A DNA stretch of 64,000 nucleotides from a virus. Positions 57,677 to 64,000 of the stretch are shown piece after piece. The stretch is taken from IMG/VR virus record IMGVR_UViG_3300007523_000006, positions 1 to 64,000 of that record; one strand, given 5' to 3'. Each line of letters begins with the position of its first letter. Positions within the stretch are counted from its first letter, which is position 1. The notes under the pieces were generated by a model. It saw only the letters and a program-made list of their open reading frames with translations, was not told the DNA's origin and searched no databases. The translations under genes were made by a program, and so were the position numbers.

Positions 57677-58894
57677 ATGGCATCAAAACGTGGTATTCGT
57701 AAACGGAACGAGCGTATCGTCCGTCAAAAACTCGAACAGGAGTCAAACATGGCTGAAAACAAGTTGACCGGAAATGTAGGTCGCACTTCGGTAGCCGATC
57801 TGATACTAGCCCGTACTAGATTTCTTCACCCGGACAAACCTTCGATTCAGGTGGTACAACCTCAACCTGCGGCCCCTCTGGAGAAGCCCGGCGACAAACC
57901 TGTGGCTGCATCTCCGGCACTTCAGGACACCGCTCCAGTTGCAGTTGATCCAATCATCAGCAGCGTTCGTCACAAAGAGATGATCTTTCGTGAAGCCGAC
58001 GAGAATCGGGATCACTACCTCTTAAAGCAACTGGAAGACGGCGAAAAATTGCCGTGGTTTCGATACGTCCGCAAAGAGAGTCAATACTCCGAATTCGTCA
58101 TGCTCACAACAGAGATGGCGAAAGCAATGCTTCAGAGCGTCTGGACCGAGACGGAAGGCAACCGAAAGCTGAAAGTTTGGCTGAAAGATGCCTACAAGCG
58201 AGACATTGATAATGATCGCTGGATTCCCTCTGACGAATCGATTGGTATCGACTTCAATGGTGTTGTATACAATGGACGGCATCGACTCACGGCACTCGTG
58301 GAATCGGGCAAAGAATGGCCGTTCTACGTCACTTTCAATTGCTTGGAAGAGGCCAAGTTCACGGTTGATTCCGGGGCGAAACGCAACTCAGCAGAGAAGT
58401 TACGTCTCGTGATCGACACCAAGCTGGGAAATCGAACCACTGGCTTCTGCAAGGCTATCATGAAAGGTCTTCAGAGCAAGGTTCGTTACACAGAGACGGA
58501 AATCGCTGAATTTGCACACAAGTGGCAGGATTTAATTGCCTGGATCAGTAGCAACTTGCCAGTCGCACGAGCCGAAGTTCAAGCGGCAATTGCAAAAGCA
58601 TATCTGTGGTATGGCCCGGAAAAAATCGAACTGTTTGCCGAACGTCTTCGGGAAGTGAAATTCACGGAAGATGGTGATCCAGCACGAGCGTTGTATTTGG
58701 CTCTCACCAAGGCGAAAATCAATCGCATCAACGTCGCATTGGTTGCTTACAAAAAGACGCTGGCAAGCGTTGAGGCTACGGTGACAAACAAGCCGCTTTC
58801 CCGTCTGTATGAGCGAGACGAGGACATTTTCCAGTGGCAAGAAGGCTGGGAACTCCCGCAAGGATCGTGGTGGGAAGCCCAACCAAAAGAGTAA
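57677..58894 (+). CDS. ParB/Srx-like phage protein
   Basis: 405 residues from the ATG at 57677 (GGAAGG upstream); an equally good start is 57749 (AGGAG upstream). Residues ~55-85 are a Pro/Ala linker. The conserved core IPSDESIGIDFNGVVYNGRHRLTALVESGKEWPFYVTFNC then DSGAKRNSAEKL is the NGxHRLxAx-ES pattern of ParB/sulfiredoxin-fold phage proteins. The C-terminal half is helical. Possibly nuclease- or CTPase-related; substrate unknown. First gene of the early-type block at the right of the window. Confidence 0.75.
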   Translation: MASKRGIRKRNERIVRQKLEQESNMAENKLTGNVGRTSVADLILARTRFLHPDKPSIQVVQPQPAAPLEKPGDKPVAASPALQDTAPVAVDPIISSVRHKEMIFREADENRDHYLLKQLEDGEKLPWFRYVRKESQYSEFVMLTTEMAKAMLQSVWTETEGNRKLKVWLKDAYKRDIDNDRWIPSDESIGIDFNGVVYNGRHRLTALVESGKEWPFYVTFNCLEEAKFTVDSGAKRNSAEKLRLVIDTKLGNRTTGFCKAIMKGLQSKVRYTETEIAEFAHKWQDLIAWISSNLPVARAEVQAAIAKAYLWYGPEKIELFAERLREVKFTEDGDPARALYLALTKAKINRINVALVAYKKTLASVEATVTNKPLSRLYERDEDIFQWQEGWELPQGSWWEAQPKE

Positions 58895-58901
58895 AATATA
58901 A

Positions 58902-58937
58902 AGGCTGGCCCGGAAATATCCGGGCCAGCTTCGTTTT
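58902..58937 (+). terminator. rho-independent terminator
   Basis: GCTGGCCCGG / CCGGGCCAGC, loop AAATAT, followed by TTCGTTTT. The promoter for the MoxR gene begins four bases later. Confidence 0.88.
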
Positions 58938-58940
58938 GGG

Positions 58941-58969
58941 TTTACACTTCCTTATTTCCGTGGTAGAAT
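58941..58969 (+). promoter_or_regulatory. early-type promoter TTTACA-N17-TAGAAT
   Basis: -35 58941-58946, 17-base spacer ending CCGTGG, -10 TAGAAT 58964-58969, 53 bases before the start at 59022. Confidence 0.8.
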
Positions 58970-59021
58970 ATTCCCAACACCGTGGAACTCGAATATCCCC
59001 AGGAATTAAGGGAAGAAAAAA

Positions 59022-60626
59022 ATGGCTAGTGCCAATAATGTCCTAACAGCGAAATTAGACTTTTGGGTAAAGCACAACAAGAATGTGCTTTTCATCGGAA
59101 AACATGGCGTCGGCAAGACTGCTATGATTAAGGACGCCTTTGATCGGCACGGCTTGAATTGGCGGTATTTTTCTGCATCTACGATGGACCCGTGGGTTGA
59201 CTTCATTGGAGTACCACGAGAAAAAACCGACAACAAGGTTCCCGAACAATTCGAGATCATTAAGGAACTAGCATCCATTGATTTGCCGCTTGCCTACGAG
59301 TGGGTCCAGAACAATTGGAAACTCAGCGACGAAGCGTCCAAGCGTGTCGTCGATCACGCTGTAAATCGCCAGCAAGGATTGACATATCTCGATCTGGTTC
59401 GTCCGCAAACTTTTGCCGCTGGTGAAGTCGAAGCGTTATTCTTCGACGAATATAATCGGTCGCCAAAGAAAGTCCGCAACGCCGTGATGGAACTGATTCA
59501 GTTCAAGTCCATCAATGGTATGAAGTTTCCAAACCTTCGTATCGTTTGGGCGGCAATCAACCCGGACGATGATGAAAACGAAACCTACGACGTTGAACGT
59601 CTCGACCCTGCTCAGGCCGACCGATACCATATCGCAGTTGAAGTACCTTATCGGCCAAATGCCGATTGGTTCCGAGGCGAATATGGTCAGCGTGTTGGTG
59701 ATGCTGCCATTCAGTGGTGGGACGACTTGTCGGAAGAAGAAAAAAACCGCATCAGCCCTCGTCGTCTTCAATATGCTCTCGACGTATATCGTGAGCGAGG
59801 GGATATGAGGGATGTGTTGCCTCTGACGGTAAATGTCAGCAAGCTGACCACGGCATTGAATACAGGACCGATCACCGAGAAGTTGGAACAGTTGATGAAG
59901 TCGAAGGACGTGGCCGAAGCACGAACCTTCCTGAACAACGAAAACAACTACACGGCGGCAATGAAGTTTATTCCGAAGTCGGAAACTTTGACGACATATT
60001 TCATCCCGTTGCTGCCGAAAGAAAAGATGGCAGCACTGATGAACGATGACGACAAGACTTGCAATTACATCATTACCAATACCGACAAAGTGCCGGTATT
60101 CAAAGATGTATGTAAGGAACTTATCAACGCCAACACCAATGTTAGACTCGCCAAGAAGATTCGCCGGGCGATGACGGAGAATCAAGATTTGGCTACAGCA
60201 TTCGCATCTGAGACAGATGCTTCAGTGCCACCGGCTGAATCGCATTTTAACAAAGTCAAGGCAGGAACAAAGTCCTGGAGTGATACCTTGACCGAATTGA
60301 AGACCGCTCCACAGGATACGTCACAACAGCGTATCCAAAATTACGACAAAATTGCATCCAGCATCCCGGAGAAGCAAACGGCAGACGAGGCATTGGCAAC
60401 ATTGGAAATTCTCAATGCAGTGTTTAGCGGCAATCAATTTGCCTCTAGTATCACTGCCAAACCTTTTGAAAAGCTAATGGGGATTGTGAACCACTGCATT
60501 GCAGAAATCCACCGGAACACCGGATCGGATTGGACTACAATTCTCAGTAAGCATGGCGTTCGCTTCAAGACTTTGTTGGAGAAGATTAAAGTCGGCGGAT
60601 TGTCTTCTCGGTTGTACACTCCATAA
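59022..60626 (+). CDS. MoxR-type AAA+ ATPase
   Basis: 534 residues. Walker A GKHGVGKT (26-33), Walker B LFFDEYNR (139-146), and sensor 1 in IVWAAINPDDDE fit MoxR/AAA_5 ATPases. FSASTMDPWVDFIGVP is a typical post-Walker A segment. The C-terminal ~250 residues are helical and include a SRRLQYALDVY-like lid. These ATPases work with VWA proteins to fold, load metal into or remodel targets. A VWA partner is the next gene, and a second VWA is at 5844. Confidence 0.9.
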   Translation: MASANNVLTAKLDFWVKHNKNVLFIGKHGVGKTAMIKDAFDRHGLNWRYFSASTMDPWVDFIGVPREKTDNKVPEQFEIIKELASIDLPLAYEWVQNNWKLSDEASKRVVDHAVNRQQGLTYLDLVRPQTFAAGEVEALFFDEYNRSPKKVRNAVMELIQFKSINGMKFPNLRIVWAAINPDDDENETYDVERLDPAQADRYHIAVEVPYRPNADWFRGEYGQRVGDAAIQWWDDLSEEEKNRISPRRLQYALDVYRERGDMRDVLPLTVNVSKLTTALNTGPITEKLEQLMKSKDVAEARTFLNNENNYTAAMKFIPKSETLTTYFIPLLPKEKMAALMNDDDKTCNYIITNTDKVPVFKDVCKELINANTNVRLAKKIRRAMTENQDLATAFASETDASVPPAESHFNKVKAGTKSWSDTLTELKTAPQDTSQQRIQNYDKIASSIPEKQTADEALATLEILNAVFSGNQFASSITAKPFEKLMGIVNHCIAEIHRNTGSDWTTILSKHGVRFKTLLEKIKVGGLSSRLYTP

Positions 60627-60630
60627 ACGA

Positions 60631-60659
60631 TATACAACCAGCATAAAACGTGGTACAAT
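60631..60659 (+). promoter_or_regulatory. early-type promoter TATACA-N17-TACAAT
   Basis: -35 TATACA 60631-60636, 17-base spacer ending ACGTGG, -10 TACAAT 60654-60659, 49 bases before the start at 60708. Confidence 0.75.
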
Positions 60660-60660
60660 C

Positions 60661-60685
60661 AGAGGGCTGGCAGAACCAGCCCTCT
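60661..60685 (+). other. 5' stem-loop directly after promoter
   Basis: Perfect 10-base stem AGAGGGCTGG / CCAGCCCTCT with loop CAGAA. It lies one base past the -10, so it may form the 5' end of the mRNA (stabilising it) or end read-through from the MoxR gene; the TTTCTTT that follows is a weak T run. Confidence 0.7.
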
Positions 60686-60707
60686 GTTTCTTTAGGATGG
60701 ATGTAAT

Positions 60708-62129
60708 ATGATTGAAGCAAACGAAGGCGAATTGGATAGTGTTCCTGGGGTTGCCGAGGACGGCACCTTAGATGTTGCGTCATCCAACAAATACAAAGTC
60801 CGCATCTCAAATGAGGAATGGTTTGAGATCAGCCGAGCGCTCGAACCACACCATGCTGTATTTTACAAAGTATGGCAAATGGGTAAGCCAATTTTTAACG
60901 ATGAAATCGAGACTGCTGCTGTGCAGTTCGATGAAAATGGAAACTTCATTTGGTTCCATTTCAATCCTCACTTCTGGAAGAGGATGCAATTCAAAGACAA
61001 GTTATTCGTGATCTGTCACGAAGCGTTGCATATTGTCTTGAATCACGGACTCCGCACTAGAGATTGTGGTTCCAATCGTCGAGCCACAAACGTAGCCCTT
61101 GACGTTGTGGTGAACCACACGCTCGCCAACAACTTCGGATTTGAGCGAACCAACATCGAAGGTTGGGAAGACTATTGTTGGGTCGATACGGTATTCAAAG
61201 ATAAAAAGCCGCAACCGCCCGACAATGAAATGTACGAGCATTACTACAACCTCTTCGAGAAAGTCTATGGCGACGGCGGCATGGGCGATGGAGAAGGCGG
61301 CGGTCCAGGTCTTGTCGATGACCACGAAATGATGGGAGAGGGTTCTGATAAATGGGATAAGGTCATCGACCAACTGAATGAAGGCATGTCCGAGGAAGAG
61401 AAAGAATCTCTCAAGGCGACAGTCAATAAGCACTTTCAGAAAAATGAAACGAAGCCCGAGAAAAACCAACCGGCTGGAACTGGTACGGGTGGTCAATGGG
61501 TATTCACCAATGTCGGAAAAGTAAAGAAAAAATCGAAGTGGGAAACGGTCATCAAGAAGTGGAGTAGGAAATATCTGATCGACAAAGAAAAAGAAGTTGA
61601 GCAGTGGGCCAGACTTCAACGTCGAATGACTATGCTGCCAAGGAATATGTTCCTGCCAACTGACATGGAAGTCGAAGACAACGAAAAGGAAAAAACAAGG
61701 ATCGACGTGTGGTTTTATCTCGACACGTCAGGATCGTGTTGGGGATTGAAGGATCGTTTCTTTGAAGCGGCATTAAGCCTGCCTACAGAGTGATTTAATG
61801 TCCGTCTTTTCTGCTTCGATACCAAGGTTGAAGAAACCACCCTCGAAAGTCGTAAGGTATATGGGGGTGGCGGCACGACGTTCGATATTCTTGAATCTGA
61901 AATTCAGAATGAACTCCGCAAGGGTGGTGGCACAAAGAAAACCCTTGAAGGAAAAGAAGTGCCGATGATTACCAAATACCCGGAAGCTGTATTCGTCATC
62001 ACTGATGGATACGGCACTAACGTAAAGCCTGAAAAGCCTGACAACTGGTATTGGTTCATCACGGAAGGTGGCGTTAAATCTCACATCGACCGGGGATGTA
62101 ACTTCTATAAACTGGGTGATTTTGAATAA
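60708..62129 (+). pseudogene. HExxH + VWA protein interrupted by one in-frame TGA
   Basis: 473 sense codons in one frame, interrupted by TGA at 61791-61793. Before it: HEALH (104-108, zinc-peptidase-like), a Gly/Asp-rich linker (~185-205) and the VWA start with MIDAS DTSGS (Asp339, Ser341, Ser343) in RIDVWFYLDTSGSC. After it the frame continues as FNVRLFCFDTKVEETTLESRK, then GGGGTTFD (MIDAS Thr) and VFVITDGYGT (MIDAS Asp), to a TAA at 62127. So the VWA fold needs both sides. Either a recent CGA-to-TGA or TGG-to-TGA mutation or read-through. Without read-through, 361 residues with half a VWA domain are made. Resembles VWA-like metallopeptidase families (DUF2201 type). Confidence 0.85.
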
Positions 62130-62138
62130 GAGGGCAAA

Positions 62139-63563
62139 ATGGACTTCACAGTATTCGACCATCGTGAGCATATGACGGCGCTCACATGGTTGGGTCGTAA
62201 AGACTGGATGCTCTATCGAGACATTCCAGCCCAACGAGCCATCAGCGCTAAACCCCGCAAATTGGTACTCAAGCCCAAACAGCTTCTCGCTCCTGGGCCT
62301 GAGTCACCTATTACTGTGGGCGAAAAAGAATTCAACCGCTACCCCGCAGAAATGTGGAAGGTATTACGGGAGATCATGAACGTCCTTGAATTCGACGTAG
62401 TGGGAACCCTATGGTACAACACCTTGGCTAAAGCATTGGCTGGTGGACCAAAGATTTTTCGACCGTCGCCGCTCCAATGTGAAGCATTGGAACACGCTGA
62501 AGCACGATATGCCTTCAAGGACTACAAGCAACCATTTCCGGTCATCACACTGGAGATACCGGAAGAATATCGTCAGCAACTTCAGCAAAAATATGGCATT
62601 GATGAATCGCCTCGATATGTTCTTGTCAACCATGATGACAAAAACCGATTCATTACTGTGAGTGCTTTTTACAACAAAGGAAATATCATTACGCATATTA
62701 CGCCTGATCGGGCTGAATATGCAACAATTGAAGAAAGTCTCGTTCGCAATCGAGATCGTCGTCAAGATGACGTACAAGAAGTATCGGCGGGCAAATTTTT
62801 AATGCCCGGCAATCCAGCTATTCAAGGTAGCACCGAGGGTGAATTCGATGCTGCTGAGAATGTACAACGACTCGGCATTAACTTCGCCATGATGATGTCG
62901 CTATACACAGTAAAAGTAGCCGGACCCTTGGATGCTAACAACTACAAGATTTGGCAACAAGAAGCAAGGGCAAAGCGAGGCGGTAGCGTTCCAACTCGGA
63001 GAGCAATGGAATCGCAGCAAAAGCTGGCGGCTACTATGCAACTCATTCAGTTCGACCAGAAAGTCGAATTCTATGACGAAGTTGAAGAACAAATCGAAGT
63101 GGCACAGGGAGTAGATATTGAAAGTTTGCACAAGTCTCCTAGATCTCACTGGAGACGTGGGCATTTTGCAATGCAACCTTTTGGCCTTGGTCGTCGTGAA
63201 CGAAGAATGATTTTTCGTAAGCCGCTATTGGTTAGAGCCAAATACTTCCTGGGAGATATTAAGGACGCAAGCGTCACTTACACAATTCATCCAGGACGAC
63301 CGGCTGCGCCATTGCCAGCACCGCCACCAGAAATGATGGTCAACACTCCAACTCAACTCCCTCCACCGGAGCCTGGGTTGAAGACTGGACAACGAATTGA
63401 AATCATTCAGGCAGAAGAATGTTCTGTCGGTCCTGGAACTCAGGGCAAGATCGTCAAGGTAGTTGATCTTGGATCGAACATGGTACAAATTGACGCATTG
63501 ACCGACGATGGGCAAAAATTCTCGCTAATTACCCCGCCAGATGAGTTCAAAATATCAGGATGA
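62139..63563 (+). CDS. partner gene of MoxR/VWA module, unknown
   Basis: 474 residues. Helical N-terminal half with LEFDVVGTLWYNTLAKAL; a middle domain with NHDDKNRFITVSAFYNKGN; then the striking SPRSHWRRGHFAMQPFGLGRRERRMIF (~345-371), a His/Arg-rich motif I have seen in phage and plasmid proteins of unknown function; then a Pro-rich linker and a C-terminal KOW/SH3-like segment (GPGTQGKIVKVVDLGSNMVQID). Ten bases after the VWA gene, so part of the same transcript. Confidence 0.7.
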   Translation: MDFTVFDHREHMTALTWLGRKDWMLYRDIPAQRAISAKPRKLVLKPKQLLAPGPESPITVGEKEFNRYPAEMWKVLREIMNVLEFDVVGTLWYNTLAKALAGGPKIFRPSPLQCEALEHAEARYAFKDYKQPFPVITLEIPEEYRQQLQQKYGIDESPRYVLVNHDDKNRFITVSAFYNKGNIITHITPDRAEYATIEESLVRNRDRRQDDVQEVSAGKFLMPGNPAIQGSTEGEFDAAENVQRLGINFAMMMSLYTVKVAGPLDANNYKIWQQEARAKRGGSVPTRRAMESQQKLAATMQLIQFDQKVEFYDEVEEQIEVAQGVDIESLHKSPRSHWRRGHFAMQPFGLGRRERRMIFRKPLLVRAKYFLGDIKDASVTYTIHPGRPAAPLPAPPPEMMVNTPTQLPPPEPGLKTGQRIEIIQAEECSVGPGTQGKIVKVVDLGSNMVQIDALTDDGQKFSLITPPDEFKISG

Positions 63564-63569
63564 TCGATC

Positions 63570-64000
63570 ATGTGGAAATGGCCATTAAAAGAATTTTGTG
63601 ATGTTCCTATTGAGAAACATCCTGGTGCGTTCGGTGCCATAAGAACACATGATATTCATACTGGTGTTGATTTATATTGCAAAAACAAAGACCTTGTATT
63701 TGCTGTAGAAGATGGCACTGTCGTACTTGTGGATGACTTTACAGGAAAAATAACGAATACTCCTTGGTGGAACGACACAAAAGCTGTAATGATAGAAGGT
63801 GCGACAGGAGTTGTAAACTACGGCGAAATTGAGCCTTATTGTAAATTGAATCAAATTATAAAAAAAGGTGATTTAATTGGTTATGTCGTTCCTGTCTTGA
63901 AGTCAAAAAAAGAAAACATCCCAGGACATTCAGTTGCAATGCTTCATGTAGAACTATACAAACATGGCGTTCGCAATTTCGTTGACAAATGGGAACATGG
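63570..64000 (+). CDS. M23-type peptidase (C-terminus outside window)
   Basis: At least 143 residues. THDIHTGVDLY (~27-37) gives the HxxxD zinc motif, AVEDGTVVLVDDFTG matches the beta core, and MLHVELY (~126-132) supplies the second HxH-like His. M23 enzymes cut peptidoglycan cross-links; here no signal peptide is seen, so it may be a lysin or a virion-associated protein. Seven bases after the preceding gene. One expected metal His may lie beyond the window. Confidence 0.7.
   Translation, partial: MWKWPLKEFCDVPIEKHPGAFGAIRTHDIHTGVDLYCKNKDLVFAVEDGTVVLVDDFTGKITNTPWWNDTKAVMIEGATGVVNYGEIEPYCKLNQIIKKGDLIGYVVPVLKSKKENIPGHSVAMLHVELYKHGVRNFVDKWEH

Noticed and set aside
59436-60185. 249-residue minus-strand ORF
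   Set aside because: Shadow inside the MoxR-type ATPase gene; no binding site and no recognisable features.
61002-61619. 205-residue minus-strand ORF
   Set aside because: Shadow of the HExxH-VWA gene; low-complexity Phe/Leu sequence with no start signal.
60708-62129. Alternative genetic code with TGA as a sense codon
   Set aside because: Many genes here end properly at TGA (for example those ending at 3805, 19433, 23469 and 30534), so TGA is a real stop; the single internal TGA is local.
1-64000. tRNA genes, common in large phages
   Set aside because: I saw no cloverleaf with CCA end or typical T-loop in the intergenic gaps, which are mostly shorter than 250 bases and filled with terminators and promoters.

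Overview
The window is a 64 kb piece of a large tailed-phage genome with a contractile tail (myovirus-like, T4-type logic). The virion genes show this: a 787-residue tail sheath protein, a gp19-like tail tube family present as two full copies and one fragment, a neck/tail-completion protein, a T4 gp26-type baseplate protein followed by a small gp51-position protein, and a gp55-like late sigma factor. Genes are packed tightly, with many 1- to 20-base overlaps of stop and start codons, and there are no rRNA genes and no tRNA that I could see. Gene content (sugar nucleotide synthesis, heptose-type enzymes, many glycosyltransferases, secreted proteins with Sec signals) fits a Gram-negative host. 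A LolA-like secreted protein, a DUF2934 domain and an McsA-like protein are weak hints of a Planctomycetota-type host; that is inference only.

Layout. 1-8600: tail of a tagged repeat protein, a secreted trypsin-like protease, a glutamate dehydrogenase, a Dam-type methylase, a VWA protein and a run of small tagged proteins. 8600-25800: glycosyltransferases, a polysaccharide deacetylase, an intracellular-type subtilisin, an McsA-like protein, a phage COOH-NH2 ligase plus esterase cassette, a PrimPol domain, an HldD-like epimerase and a strongly charged Asp/Lys-block protein. 25800-37400: small regulators, an AAA+ ATPase, a DUF2934 protein, a tagged HExxH protein, RmlA, nicotinamide phosphoribosyltransferase (NadV), a broken SLOG-like gene, a Nudix hydrolase and a second Dam. 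37500-57430: the main virion block, interrupted by the late sigma factor, two glycosyltransferases, a lone PAS protein and small conserved phage genes. 57460-64000: a ParB-like protein, a MoxR-type AAA+ ATPase, an HExxH+VWA protein interrupted by one in-frame TGA, its partner gene, and the start of an M23-type peptidase.

Two themes tie the window together. First, about a dozen otherwise unrelated proteins share a short N-terminal signature (Met, a few residues, then F/Y/L-x-x-F/W, then often hydrophobic-x-Glu before residue ~17). This resembles the T4 capsid targeting sequence cleaved by the prohead protease, so these are candidates for proteins packaged in the head, among them an HTH protein, an HExxH protein and the charged-block protein. 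Second, there appear to be two promoter grammars: a sigma70-like class (TTTACA, exactly 17 bases ending CGTGG, then TAnnAT) in front of the AAA+/VWA/NadV genes, and a bare TATATA box roughly 30-50 bases upstream of virion and other genes, which matches what a gp55-type sigma factor would read.

Other points of note are hairpins that hold a start codon or ribosome binding site, a tandem duplication that makes nested micro-genes, two unrelated proteins each with seven copies of a 15-base Pro-rich repeat, and a phage-borne glutamate dehydrogenase.
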